64,000 bases of DNA from Dasypus novemcinctus (lineage: Eukaryota; Chordata; Mammalia; Cingulata; Dasypodidae). The notes below the pieces were generated by a model, which was not told where the DNA came from, ran no database searches, and saw nothing but the letters and a program-made list of their open reading frames with translations. A program made the position numbers and the translations under genes. The stretch is taken from positions 17,485,405 to 17,549,404 of the forward strand of contig NC_092216.1 in NCBI RefSeq assembly GCF_030445035.2. The letters are read 5' to 3'. Shown one piece after another: positions 46,609 through 58,910 of this stretch (position 1 is its first letter; each line of letters starts with the position of its first letter).

Positions 46609-48689
46609 GATTTTCTTCTTATTTTTTGAAAAATCTGTTTTATTGATATATGTTAATAATGCATAGCTGTGCATCCACACTATACAGTCTCTGATATTTG
46701 GTATGATCACATAGGTGTGCATTCATCACTTCATTTATTGTTACTACTATTGGAATAGAGCAATTTCATTGTTTCAGTAATAACAATAAACAAAAACCAA
46801 ACTCTACCCCTTAATTATCATCCCTTAGTCTCTCTAACCTTCCCTTGCCATATAGCTGCTGTTCTCTTTCCATCTCTCTAATCTATTTGTAGTTACATTT
46901 TGTATAGGTGGAGTCAAACAATATGTAGTATTTTTGTCTACTTCCCTTCACTTAATTTATTTCCTTTTTTGATTACCCTTAATCTAAGATTATTAATATA
47001 TTACTATACACTACTGTCCATAATTCCTCTGGCTATATTTTTGCTTGATATGTACATCTTCTAACAGCTTATTTGTTCAATTTCAAGAAAACACAGTCAT
47101 ATATGCAGTATTATCCATATTCATTCTTCACGTGTGGTTTTGCCATACTATACAGACCCATGTTCCACATTTTTAACTTTCCTTCCATTAATATATGCAA
47201 CCATAATCTCTCCCTTTTGACCACATTAAACCTCTATATTAGCACAGCTAATTAATGAACTTTATGATGTGCTCTCACCATTTCTATTCATTATAAAGAT
47301 CTACAGCCTCTTTACCCATTTCTGTACAGAATAAACCTCAATTTCCATTCTGTTCTCTTTCTAATTTCTATATTCTAATATACTCCATGAGTTTTCATTA
47401 TATACTTAGTCCATAATAGTGCAATCATACAGTATTTGATCTTTTGTGTCTGGCTTATGTAACTGAATGTAATGACCTCCAGTTTCATCCACATTATCAA
47501 ATGCTTTATTCTTCTTACAACTGAATAATATTCCATTGTATCTGTACACCACAGTTTCTCTATTTGTCAGTTGATGGACACCTAGATTGTTTCCTTCTTT
47601 TGGCAATTGTGAATAACACCATTATGACCATTGAAGTGTAGGTGTCTGCTCATCTCACTGCTGTCAGTTCTTCTGGGTATATATTAATACTTTGTAGTGC
47701 TATTTCCGGCTCACATAGCAAATCTACCTTAAAATTCCTTAAGAACTGCCAAACGGTTCTCTATAGTGGCTGTACCATTCCACACTCCCATGAGCAGTGA
47801 ATGAGCATTCCCATCTCACCCCATCCTTTCCAACACTTGTAGTTTTCCCTCCCTTTAATAGTGGACATTCTAATAGGTATTGAAATTATATCTTTTTATA
47901 ACATTGATTTCATTTTCTTAATTACCAGTGTTATAGAACACTCTTTGTGTGTTTTTCCAGCATTTGTGTTTCTTCTTTGAACAAATGTGTTTTCAAGTCT
48001 TTTCCCAATTTTAAAAATTCAGTTACTTGTCTTTTTATTTTTTCATTATAGCTTCTCTTTATCATGGATATTAAATCCTTATTGGATAAGTAATTTCCAG
48101 GTATTTTCTCCCACTGAGTTTGCTGCCTTTTCACCCTTTTAACAAAGTCCTTTGTAGTTCAAAAGTGCTAATTTTGAGCAAGTGCCATTTTTTTATTCTT
48201 TCTTTTATTGCTCATGATTTGGATGTAAGGTCTAAGAAACTACCACCTACCACAACATCACTTTTATTCTAGTTGTGTTATTGTCCTTGCTTTTATACTT
48301 AGGTCTTTCTTCTATTTTGAGTTGATTCTTGTATAGGGAATGAGAAAAGCCATTGTTTTGGCTATTTCCCAGCACCATTTGTTGAAAAAACTGTCTTATT
48401 CTGGGAACATGAACTTGGTAGGTTTGACAGAACCAGTTGGCCAGAGAGGTGAGATTTTATTTCTGGACTCTCAGTTCTTTTCTTCTGATCACTATATACA
48501 TCTTTACACCAATACCATGCTGTTTTGACCAGTCTCTTCGTAATATGTTTCAAGTGAAAGATCTCTCACACTGCTCTTCATTTTTAGAGTGTTTTTGGCT
48601 ATTTGGGATGTCTTTACCCTTCTAAATAAATTTGATAATTGCCTTTTGTATTTCTAGTTCCATAAACTAAACTGTTGAAATTTTGATTG

Positions 48690-48950
48690 GTATTACATTA
48701 GTCAGCCAAAGGGGTACTGATGCAAAATACCAGAAATATATTGGTTTTTAGAATGGATATTTATTTGGGGTAGAAGCTTGTAGTTACTAGGCCATAATAA
48801 AGCATAAGTTACTTCCCTCACCAAAGTCTCTTGCTACTTGTTGAAGCACAGTAACTTCTGATATCTGCAAGGTTTCAGGCTTCCTGTGTTCTCTTCCTGG
48901 GAGCAGGAACTCTACCTCATAGTGACATGACCCAGTCAAGGCTTCTTTCT
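48690..48950. repeat. Unclassified dispersed repeat candidate
   Basis: Starts CATTAGTCAGCCAAAGGGGT and includes ACTGATGCAAAATACCAGAA and TATTTATTTGGGGTAGAAGC, then a C/T-rich stretch to the T-run at 48950. It breaks an L1 ORF2, so it inserted there. I do not recognise a named family with confidence. Confidence 0.45.
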
Positions 48951-49260
48951 TTTTTTTTTTTCTGCACCCATGCCTTCTTATTTTTATTTTTTACTTTTTA
49001 AAAGATACTTAGGTTACATAAATGCTACTTTAAAAATATAGGAGATTCCCATAAGCCCTGCTTCCCACATCTTCCCCACTTTAACAACATTCCTTATTAG
49101 TATGGTATATTCACTTACTCATTAGTTTATCAAGTGAAAGTGAAACCTCTGAATCCAATCCAATCTGATATGCCCAGAGGAAAAGATCATCTCAGAATCC
49201 CAATTCAGTAGCTATATTTGGAATTCATAAAGAATAACAAACTGCTACACATTGAATCTT
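48951..49260 (-). mobile_element. L1 3' UTR fragment, antisense, nested
   Basis: TAAATGCTACTTTAAAAATA and AGATTCCCATAAGCCCTGCT are the terminal 3' UTR signature in reverse, next to the unclassified repeat inside a larger L1. Confidence 0.55.
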
Positions 49261-50285
49261 TACATCAGTTTGGGTAGAATTATCATCGTCACAACGTCTA
49301 TGAATATTGAATATCTTTCCATTTATTTAGGTATTCATTGATTTCTTTTAGCATTGTTTTGTAGCTCTCTGAACATAGGTCCTGACATCTTTGGATAAAT
49401 TGGTTCCTAAGTATTTGAGTTTCTTTGTTATTATTGTAAATGATTTTTTTTTCCTTTTTTACTCCTTAGATTAAGTGCTAGTCTACAAAACATTGATTTT
49501 TGCGTGTTGATTGTGTATTCTACCACTTACCTGAACTCATTTATGAAGTCAACTGGCTTTATCATAGTCATTTCAGAATTTTCTAAATATAGAAACATGA
49601 CATCTGTAAATAGAGAGGGTTTTAGTTTCTTATTTTGGATGTTTTTTATTATTTTTTCTTGTCTAATTGCTCTATCTAGAAATTGTAGCACACTGTGGAA
49701 TAACAATGGTGACAGGGGATATCCTTTTCTTATTCTCATTTATAGAAAGTTTCCAATCTTTCTACTTGTATGATGTTGGCTGGGGGATTTTCATACATGC
49801 CATTTATCCTAGTGAGGGTATTTCCTTTTATTCCTATCTTTTGAAAGTTTCTTATCAAGAAAGGATGGTGGATTTTGCTGAATTCCTTCCTACATCGATT
49901 GAGATGATCATGTAGTTTTTCCTTCAAGTTGTTAGTGTGATGATAATTATATTTATTGATTTACATATATAGAAATACTATTTGCATACCAGGAATAAAT
50001 CCCACTTGGTTGTGGTATATAATTCTTTTGATATGCTTTTGGATACTATTTGCAAGTATCTTCTTGAGAATTTTTGTATATATCTTTAGAGAGATTGGTC
50101 TGTAATTTTCTTTTTTTGTAGTTTATCTGACTCTGGTATCAGGTGATGTTGGTCTCCTAAAATATTTAGTGATTTTTATCTTCCTATTAAGTTTTCTGGA
50201 AGAGTTTAAACAGGATTGGTATTAATTCTTTTCAGAATGCTTGTTGGAATTCATCTGTGAAGCCATTTGGCCCTGGGCTTTTATT

Positions 50286-50864
50286 ATTTGGGAGTTTTTT
50301 TTTAAAACAAATACTTTTATTGTTTAATATTAACAACGCCTACAATTCATTCAAAGTGTATAATCAGTTGTATTCAGTAGAATCACATAGTTGTGTATTT
50401 TTGCTTGTTTTGTTGTTTTATTATTAATATTGAAATAAGGAAAATGCTCTTAATGATTGATGTAATGAAAGCAACAACTATTTTGAGAAATTGTTGATGG
50501 ATAATAGGTCTCTTTTAAGTGTGATTGGTTTTTTGAGTTCTTGTGTTCCTCGTAGTCATTGTCGGTTGTTTATATATTTCTGTGAATTTGTCCACTGCTT
50601 GTAGGTTGTCTAATTTGTTGACATGCAGTTTCTCTTAAAATCCACTTAGGATCCTTTTTATCTTTCTGTGGGCTCACTCATAACTCACCCACCCTTCACT
50701 TCTGACTTTATTGATTTGTATCTTCTCTCTTTATTTAAAATTCTATTCTACCTGAGGGTTTGTCAATATTGTTGATCTCAAAGAATCTACTTTTGATTTT
50801 GTTGGGTTTTCTCTGTTGATTTATTGTTGTTATTGTTCTCTATTTCATTTATTTCTGTTCTAAT
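50286..50864 (-). mobile_element. L1 fragments, antisense
   Basis: 50300-50410 is a short L1 3' end in reverse (TTTTATTGTTTAATATTAAC). 50500-50864 resembles antisense L1 endonuclease/linker sequence. Boundaries approximate. Confidence 0.5.
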
Positions 50865-51535
50865 ATATTAAAAATGTAGAGGATTCCCATATGCCTAACC
50901 TCTTACCCCTCCCACACTTTCCCACATTAGCAACATCCTTCATTAATGTGGAACATTTGTTACAATGGATGAATTGGAGCATTGCCACTAAGTGTAGCTT
51001 ATATTTTACATTACAGTGTTAAACTTTCACACAAGTTTGTAAGTTATAACAAGATACATAATGGCCTGTACCTGTCATTGCAAAATCATGACAATTCCAT
51101 GGTCCCCAAATGCCTCCATAATACAACTGTTTTTCCCTCTCTCTCCCCTCAGAATCTCTGGTGGCCAGTGCCTCAACATCAGTGATGTAAGTTCACAGTA
51201 AGTTTGTGGTACAATAACAGTAACTCTACTCATGTCCATCGTTCATTCCTGAATCCTAAGGATTCTGGGATTGTGATGCCAACTCTGCCTCTAATTGAGA
51301 GGGGGCTTAGATCCCATGGGGGCAGATGGACAGATCTATCTTGCTTGCAGTTATAGACTCTCTCTGTTCCTTGGGATGGTCATTGTCCATCATCATGTCC
51401 TTGTTAGTTGTTGTAGATGAGTCTAATGAACTAGAGATTAGGTGATGTAACTTTTCTGAGATTCAGGGCCTGATGGGCACATGGAAAGTGGAAAAATTTA
51501 AGTCTCTTAGGCATGAACAGCATAAACTATCAACT

Positions 51536-51539
51536 CTAG
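51536..51539. repeat. 4-bp target-site duplication, left (CTAG)
   Basis: CTAG before the LTR, repeated at 52017-52020. Four bases fits class I (gamma-type) integration. Confidence 0.6.
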
Positions 51540-52016
51540 TGATGTGGGCTATGGGTTGGAGGCTCTTTTTCTCTTTGGAGATAACCTTAACCTAAGCTGT
51601 CTGTCTTGACTTGTGGGTGTGGGATGAGAGGCTGCAGTCCTGCCCTTGGTGACCATGGCAATGACTCCAGTCCCAGGAAACAGTTTATCAACGCAAACTC
51701 TATGAACTTTAAATAGTCAGGGGAAATGCAAACCAAATGTGCTAAAAGCTTATCTAGAATATATGAAGTCCATGCTAAAAGCTTAGCTAGGATGTAGAAA
51801 ATATATGCTAATTCAAGCCTATTGAGAACTGAAACAAAAGAACAATTTGGCCTTTCCTCTCTGTATAAAAGGGACTAAAAAATCTTGTTCGGGGCTCGGG
51901 ATTGAAACTCCTGAGTCCAGCTGGCTATCAATAAACCATTTTTCTTTCTCAAAATCATTCCTGAGTCCTGGCCTTTCTATATGCAAATCATTGAACCTCT
52001 CTCAAATTCTACAGCA
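51540..52016 (+). repeat. Solo LTR, gamma-type
   Basis: 477 bp from TGATGTGGGC to CTACAGCA, flanked by CTAG on both sides. Promoter-like TATAAAAGGG lies near 51863, then GGGGCTCGGGATTG at the expected R/U5 start region, and the polyadenylation signal AATAAA near 51930. Two near-identical GCTAAAAGCTTA blocks at 51741 and 51774 form a short U3 repeat. No internal region, so a recombination remnant. Confidence 0.78.
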
Positions 52017-52020
52017 CTAG
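52017..52020. repeat. 4-bp target-site duplication, right (CTAG)
   Basis: Right partner of 51536-51539. Confidence 0.6.
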
Positions 52021-52482
52021 TACCAACTATAGTTCAAATATAAGGGGCAGGTGAGACAGATGGAGGGAAATCACCACTGAGTCCATCTCTGTCATACTGA
52101 GGTGCATGAATTCCAAAGTAGTGCTCACTAGCAGGGAACCAAACTCCTGAGCTGTGAACCCTATCATCCAGGTTATGGATGTTTCAAGAACCTTCAGGAA
52201 CCCCACTATTTGAGGCATTATTTACTGTGGTAGTCAATGAGATCCTGTGAATACATACATAAATGTAACTTTTGTAATGGTCTCCCCACTCACTTTGAAG
52301 TCTCTTAGCCATATAAACTCATTTGCCTTTCCTTTTTTCCCTTTTTGGTCAAGGTCTTTTTCTAGGTGCATTGCTACTTTGTGCTTGGTAGTAATCCTTT
52401 GGTGCCAGGGAGGTTCATCCTTAGGAGTCAAGCTGAGGTAATATGCTGAGTTTGGCTTTGAGAGAGGCCACATTTGAGTAAC

Positions 52483-52488
52483 AATGAG
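52483..52488. repeat. ERV target-site duplication, left (AATGAG)
   Basis: Exact partner at 60002-60007. Six bases is typical of class II elements. Confidence 0.8.
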
Positions 52489-52902
52489 TGTCGGAGTTGA
52501 CAGACCCGAGGGTATCAGGAATGAAGGGCAAAGAAAGATTGGGTTCAGGGGATCTGCAAGCATTGAAGTCTCAAGCTCATTAGACAAATTTATTAATCTC
52601 AGGGGCTTGCTTATATACCCCAACAGGCCATGAGAAGCAGGAACTATTCTAGCTAACTATTCCCATTACCTCATTCTTACTAACACAGTGAATTAGATAG
52701 TTACCAATGTTCATAATGTTCTACTATATTATTGAAACAAATATACTCATTAATCTTGTTGCCCAGGTTACTTGAGATATCAAGTCTGGGTTCTGCTGGA
52801 ATGTTATGTTTCCCAGAGAGATTAGCCACCTGCACGTATATCTGACCCAGAGGTCAGAAAGTAACTTGCTTCCATGGAAACAGCATGCCTTTGTTTCCCA
52901 AA
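52489..52902 (-). repeat. 3' LTR of class II ERV
   Basis: Pairs with 59575-60001 along its whole length. On the minus strand it has a TATA box (reverse of TTATATACC near 52611) and AATAAA (reverse of TTTATT at 52589-52594). The outer end keeps TG at 52489. The inner end reads AA instead of CA, a point change. About 13 bp is missing relative to the 5' LTR near 52842. Confidence 0.88.
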
Positions 52903-52913
52903 TTTCCCCTTTT
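52903..52913 (-). promoter_or_regulatory. Polypurine tract
   Basis: AAAAGGGGAAA on the minus strand, directly before the 3' LTR: the plus-strand DNA priming site of retroviral reverse transcription. Confidence 0.8.
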
Positions 52914-53142
52914 GTTTTAGTCAGGGTGGCTGTGCCTGCTTTAGGCTGCCCTCCTCTGAGAGTCTTACCTGTCATTGACTACCAGCCAAGTTCTCTGACC
53001 ATGGGGAACTATATCAGATTTTTTGCAAGTACCAAATTATTAGCTTGTCCCATTGCATCAGCATGGTGCAGGTTTCGGCATATTTCTCATCCCAGGCAAA
53101 TGACACCAATGAGCAACAAGATTAATACACAAAATCCTATTC

Positions 53143-53658
53143 CTAAAGCTGATAAAAATGTTGAGACTTCCACCAATCTACTGGATTAAACTTATTAAAA
53201 TGAGAAATTAAATCATTAAAGATATCCTTATCTTCAGCTACATAAATCTGATTTTGAGACATTTCTAATATCTTTTTCTGTAATTCTTCTATCTCTAATG
53301 ACATATTACTTTTATGACCTATCAAATGATTTTTAATCTTTTCCCAAACAAATATGGAATTATTATAAGCAAGTGGAGTAATACAAAAGTTACTTTCATT
53401 CCAATCACATTTCAATCCCCTTAAGTTTAAATTATACAATTGATCTCCAATATGCAAAACAGCTGATTCTAAATTATTACCTCTACTGTTTAATTCTCCA
53501 TCAATATATTCTTGACTATGCCATAAGTCACTAGCATTCTTATGCCATTCATGCACGTATTGTTGAGTCTGCACTGTCTCATGCAAGGCTACAGTAGCTG
53601 TAGCGGCAGCTGCAGTGACACCAATCAGTCCTAATATGCCAGCTATTATCAGCCCCAC
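53143..53658 (-). pseudogene. Betaretrovirus-type env transmembrane fragment
   Basis: An open frame of 171 codons. It starts with a hydrophobic, alanine-rich segment (GLIGVTAAAATATVAL) like a class II fusion peptide, then a heptad-rich helix. LESAVLHIGDQLYNLNLRGL and a C...C pair at CDWNESNFC follow. A second helix and a WW-containing membrane-proximal part follow, where it stops before any membrane anchor. The order matches the TM ectodomain of class II Env. Without SU contact and anchor it cannot act as an envelope. Confidence 0.82.
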
Positions 53659-54192
53659 AAATCATTTCGAGTGCTTCAGGATTTCTTGAGCCATATGGAA
53701 CAGCAGTTGACTCTCAGGTGATGATTGCCAAATTCAGTTCAGTTGCACTGGAATCCATACTCCGCGCCGCCTCTGAGCCATTGTAATGAAATCTCCATTC
53801 TGTAAAATGTTCTCAGACAAACAGGTATGCAAAGCCCCACTTTTATAAAATAGAGCATTCTCAGTTATAGTCAATTTTCCAACCACAAACACATAAGGAT
53901 CTCTTACACATGCCTGAAGATGATAATTTGATCTAAATGCAGATATTGACCCCTCTTACTATTATTCTCAATCCATTCTATAGTAAGAGCTATTCCTAGA
54001 AAAACTTTCCAGGGATTCTTTTATGTATAGATGTAATGTTACACTATGAAGAAGGGATCTGTTTCCCTTTCTGTTTCTAAATATTATTATTTTTAGTGAA
54101 AATTATTTTTTGTTGTCCTTTACTATTTAGACCATACCAAATAAATCTGTTATTATATTCAATGGGACTTCCCATAGGGGCACTTTCCCACA

Positions 54193-54597
54193 CTATTCCA
54201 TAGGAATCATTAAAATGACAGCTCCTCTTCTTATATGGCACTTTTGCCATCCTTCTTTATCCCTACTGTCTTTTTGTGGATAATCATAAGTAGGATTTTT
54301 GGTCATGAATAAATTGGAAGAGGGAAATAAAGTCACAATAAACTGAGTATTATTATTTTTGAAGATAATTATGGCCCAATTTTTAACATACATACAGGAA
54401 GGATGGTTACCAATGCATAAGGGTTGATAATCAAATGATAATATGAGTTTATCAATTCTTTCTTCTTCTTCATAGGGTTTAATTGGCAGTCGAGCATCAG
54501 TTTGTCCAGGGAATATATGGATCTTCTTCCGATATATATGAAAGAATGGATCTTTTCGGGTTAACACTCTAAGTAATGGGGGGTTAGGTATATACAC
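54193..54597 (-). pseudogene. Betaretrovirus-type env surface fragment
   Basis: 134 codons with similarity to class II Env SU around PGQTDARLPIKPYEEEE and YQPLCIGNHPSCM (reminiscent of the central SU region). The frame is closed on both sides, and 53659-54192 between it and the TM part shows only broken frames. Confidence 0.72.
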
Positions 54598-54801
54598 CCA
54601 CTAAGTGTAATTACCAGCAGCTTCCTCATTACTTACGATCACCATCATCAGAAGTTGCAGGAGACCCATCTCTTCATTCTGGGGTTTAATCCTCTTCACA
54701 GGTAACCAAATTTGTTCTCCATTTTCTGAAATGATAACAGCATAGCCTCACCCCCATACTTTAATCTTGTCTTTTTTTCATTCATTGCTTAAAATATCTT
54801 T

Positions 54802-55398
54802 TCAGAATATTGGTTGATCTTCATTTCCTGCATCCACTGTAGATGTTTGACATTTTCCAAAGTGACATTCCACAGGTGTCAATGAATTATAAACATTAAG
54901 AAAATTTAAAGTAAATAAAACTTTTGCCAATTGACCTTTTGGTGTTATAATACCATCATCTCCCCCTTTTTGTTTTAAAAACATAGTTTTTAGAGTATGA
55001 TGGCTGTGTTCAACTATGGCTTGACCTGTAGGATTATAAGGAATGCCAGTAACATGTTCAATACTATATTTTAAACAGAAATATTTAAAGGATTTACTAA
55101 TGTAAGGAGGTCTATTATCAGTTTTAATTTTCAGAGAGCATCCCATTACAGCAAAAGCAGACCATAAGTGTGAATGAACATGATGAAAACGTTCACCACT
55201 TTGTGCAGTAGCCCACATAAAATGAGAATAAGTGTCAATATAAACATGAACACATTGTAGTTTACCAAAGGATGGTATGTGAGTAATATCCACCTGCCTT
55301 AATTGATTAGGAGTCAGGCCTCTGTGATTAGTTCCAGCCTGAAAAGGCACCACTGTTAGTGGTCCACAAGTAGGACAAGTGCGAATAATTTCTTGCAC
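54802..55398 (-). pseudogene. Retroviral integrase core fragment
   Basis: 198 open codons covering the end of the zinc-binding region (CPTCGP) and the catalytic core. The first Asp lies in VYIDTYSHF, the second in IKTDN, and the Glu in GIPYNPTGQAIVEHSH, so the D,D(35)E positions remain. The Gly after TDN is Arg here. Upstream, the HH motif reads HALTC, so one zinc-binding His is changed. The C-terminal DNA-binding part is incomplete. Confidence 0.85.
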
Positions 55399-55439
55399 CT
55401 GTAGTCTTGTTAACTTTTGATATTTATTTCACAGGCCTT

Positions 55440-55900
55440 TAGCATTAATGCAAGTTAAAGCATGGTAATCACAAGCACTTTGTAAACACTTTACTAATAA
55501 ATCAGCTCAAGCATTATTTGCTGTCATAGGACCAGGCAAAGAGGTATTAGAGTGTATATGAGTAATGTAAATAGGATGCTGTCTTAACCTAATGAGACAT
55601 TGCAAGTTAGTGAAAAGTTGAGATAACTCATCAGTAGCAAAGATATGAGCTCTTTCAATATGCTTGACAGTAAGACATACATATTCAGAGTCAGAGAAAA
55701 TGTTTAAGGGCTCTCAAAACATTTGTAAAACTTTAATGATGGCTGAAAGCTCTGTGCGTTGAGCAGATGAATAAGGATTTTGCCAAACCTGTTCTTTTTG
55801 AGAATTAACACATGCTGCTTATTATTATTATTACTATCAGTAAATACTGTACAAGATGGTTGGGCTGTGCACCTAGTCCTGAAAAGCACTGTAAAAGTTT
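55440..55900 (-). pseudogene. RNase H and integrase N-terminal remnant
   Basis: Broken minus-strand frames show AQRTELSAII, IFSDSEYVC and HSNTSLPGPMT, the order of a betaretroviral RNase H domain, then the joint to integrase. Several stops. Confidence 0.7.
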
Positions 55901-55909
55901 ATTGTTGTT

Positions 55910-58150
55910 GTTTTTTTTTTTACAGATAGAGGAATGTAGCTGGCTTGATTTGTCTAAGAAGACACTAAAGAAAGAAAGAAAGTCTTAGCAAGTTTTAAAA
56001 CAAAGTGATAGCAATACAGCTGGACATTAACTTTTTGCAACAAACTAGCAGTGTTTGGGATTGCTGCATACTACAGTGTTGTTACTTTAATCTATGATAA
56101 GAGATTCTTTCTGTGACACATACTCTGTTATAATAATTAAAACCATAATTAACCACATTGTACTTCACTTTTATATTATGCTGAAATATTGGCAACTTTA
56201 TACACTCTTAAGCATTAATAGAAACCTTTTACTCACACAACTTTAATTAACAGAGGGTTAAAGGAAAGAAAAAACTTGTTACTTTTATAACACTTTAAAA
56301 CACTTTTTAATTTAAATTTTAACATATTAAATGAACTCAACTATTTAATTTTTCTTTCAAGGTAAAAGAACAAATCTCTTATAATTAGTTTGGAATAAAA
56401 GGCTACATTTATGATTTGATTTTGAGATAGCAGCTTTGAACATTATGTTTCTTTAAAAGAGATAAGACTTTTCCTTTTTCGAACACTGAGGAAATGATAA
56501 GGTTAAAGCACAAGAATCTATTTTGATAAAATAGGCTTTCTTTGTATACTGATTATTGAGGATAAGAACTTTTACCAAAAACAGATTAATGATTTGAGAG
56601 GCTTTAAGAAAGAACAAAATTTTAACTTTGCATTAGTATACTACTTGATACTAAAGCCTTTAAAATTTTATAGATAGACCCATCAAATCTTATTCAACTT
56701 TAACCATAAAAATTTCTTTTCCATGAACCTTCTGCACTTTCAGTATTCACTCAGGCTTTGTTCCATATTTTATTCTTTCTTAATAACCAATCATTTTATC
56801 TTAGGACAAATTTATTTCCTGTTTCCTTAATAATAAAAACATATTTCATATAGCCACATGCAAAGTTATCAAGCAAACTTCTTATAACACTGTCAGCACT
56901 AAACAAGCTTGTTAAAATAATAAACTTTTCTTTACTTTAAATACTTAGTAGCATGCAATATTAGAAACAGTTTCTTAGAAGCAAGTTGTCAAGGGAGGCT
57001 GGCTGCAGCAAAGCTTTTCTGTTATAAAATTACCTTTTATTATTATTATTATTAATTCAGGTTTGTTTAATAATGACCTTTTGGAATTACCACTTAAACA
57101 CTTTAATTTAAACAATGCTTCATAAGACTTTTTATAATTATTTATAACCATATAGACTATAATTATATTATTTTAAGACAAATTTTACCTTTACAGAACA
57201 CATTTCTTTACTTAAAGTTACCACAATACTTTCTACAACTTGCCACATGCATTTAAGTTCCAAGAGTTTATGAAAATTAGCCATCCTGCTTTAGGACAAA
57301 ACACACTATTTGCAAAAACTTATTAAATTTCAGTTAGCATTCTCACAAACTTTTAACCTTTTAAATATTCATTTAAGTTTTACATCCTTCATATTATCCT
57401 GTGAAGAAAAATAAGCTATTCATTTTAATCTAGGCAAGAACAACTTTTTATAAAAGGACTTATAGTAATTTTGTTAATCAAGACATGATTTTTATCATTG
57501 CAGAGATCTTATTAACATTTAAACTTAAGTATTAATATAAGCACTTATTTAATTTTTGGCCATTTGAATAGAGTTCTTTTATAAAGTTTTATTAATTTAT
57601 ATTACCATCCGGAGGTATCAAAATATACACTGACATTGAATGAATAGACAAACAGAATAATCACAACACAGTAAAAGAAACATACAGTTTACAATTAACC
57701 CATAATTCTTACTTTCTTGGTATAGCTGTTTTTAAGTTCTCTGTAATATCACATCTTAGATTTTACCTTTTAAGATTTCTTCTGGAATCCATGTTGCCTG
57801 TAACATGCAAGCTTGTGCTTGGAAACATTTTTATTAGTTATCAGCAATCAGTTAAGATAATTTGAGCAGCAGAAATGTAGCTAAACTCTTATTTAGCAGT
57901 TTAGACAGAACGTTAACACACATTTTTGGATTATTGCTCTATAAGACTATACTGAGACTTGAAATTCAGGAGTAAACTATTGATTTAAAACTGAAAATTC
58001 CTTTTTAAACCCTGATAAAAATTTTGTACTAATTTTATTATCTTGGTTAAATACGCCCAATTAGAATTAGCATGAAAACAAAACAGAATACCAATGTTGC
58101 CACATTTTTCTCTTTTTTCAGTGGCTTAACTCTATTAACCCCAACTAGCC
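55910..58150. other. AT-rich non-coding block inside the ERV
   Basis: About 2.2 kb with no frame over 60 codons and strong AT bias. It occupies the place of capsid, nucleocapsid, protease and RT. There are no LTR, SINE or L1 landmarks and no retroviral motifs (no YxDD, no DTGA, no zinc knuckles) on either strand. It could be captured host sequence or very decayed viral sequence. Confidence 0.65.
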
Positions 58151-58898
58151 CACAGCTACATTGTCATGTAGACAGCAGGGGGTTTAAAGAGTTGCTGCCA
58201 GAACAGTTTCTTTATTTTAGTTAACACTTTAACAGAGCGCTTTCTTACAAGCCTGATTTCACTAACAAGGACTTTATTTAGTATCTTTACCCATTTTAAA
58301 TCTTTCAATAGTTTAAAAGATATTGGCTCAGGATGAAACTCAATACCCCCTTGCAGATTCTTTGTATCTGGTGGTATCGCATGTAATGTTACAGTGAAAG
58401 CAGATAATAATTGTTTAACATAAGGCAAAGCATTGGCAACATCTGAAAACATTTTTAATTTAGGCTTAGTAACAGAAGACAATTCAGTAGGTGCAGAGGA
58501 TTGTACTGGATACACAGAATATATTTCATTAGGACACTTCACTGAGCTTTTATTGATGAAAGGGTTAATATCAGGATGGGGGAAAAAACCTGATGATTCC
58601 CCATTTGTCTCAAGTTCCTGTTCTTGTTCCAATTTACTTTCTTTCATTTCACATTTACTTATGGGCTTAGAAAATATAGTAATTTCATCTTTCTCTCCTT
58701 CTTTAGACTGTAAAGGATCTAAGGCTGCCACTATCTGGTGGCATAAGGCCCATGCTGATAATGGAATGAATTCCCTTTTTTGATATGCTCTTCGTAAAGC
58801 ATTCATTACATGTTTCCACTGTTTCAAATTTCAAACATTACACTCCTGAGTCTGAAACCAGTAACAATGTTTCTGAACTAAGGCAAAAAGCTCAAGTA

Positions 58899-58910
58899 AA
58901 TCTGCTGTTT
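58899..58910. repeat. 12-bp target-site duplication, left
   Basis: AATCTGCTGTTT, repeated exactly at 59306-59317, flanking the L1 tail inside gag. Confidence 0.8.

Larger units (their letters stand above)
46609..50285 (-). mobile_element. Long antisense L1 with nested insertions
   Basis: 3' landmarks at 46620-47620 (TTTTATTGATATATGTTAATAA, AATGACCTCCAGTTTCATCC, AATAATATTCCATTGTATCT) run into antisense ORF2. Reverse frames such as 49736-49927 (HPFLIRNFQKIGIKGNTLTR) and 49527-49739 (GYPLSPLLFHSVLQFLDRAI) belong to the RT and post-RT part. Stops and shifts. Interrupted at about 48690-49260. Confidence 0.75.
50865..52488 (-). mobile_element. L1 3' UTR, antisense, host of solo LTR and ERV
   Basis: Starts AAAAATGTAGAGGATTCCCA with TACCCCTCCCACACTTTCCC and follows the antisense 3' UTR order. 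It is broken at 51540-52016 by a solo LTR and at 52488 by the class II ERV. The same element resumes after 60007: GAGAGGCCACATTTGAGTAAC...GCTCTCAGGAGG matches the reverse of 15968-16020. Confidence 0.72.
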
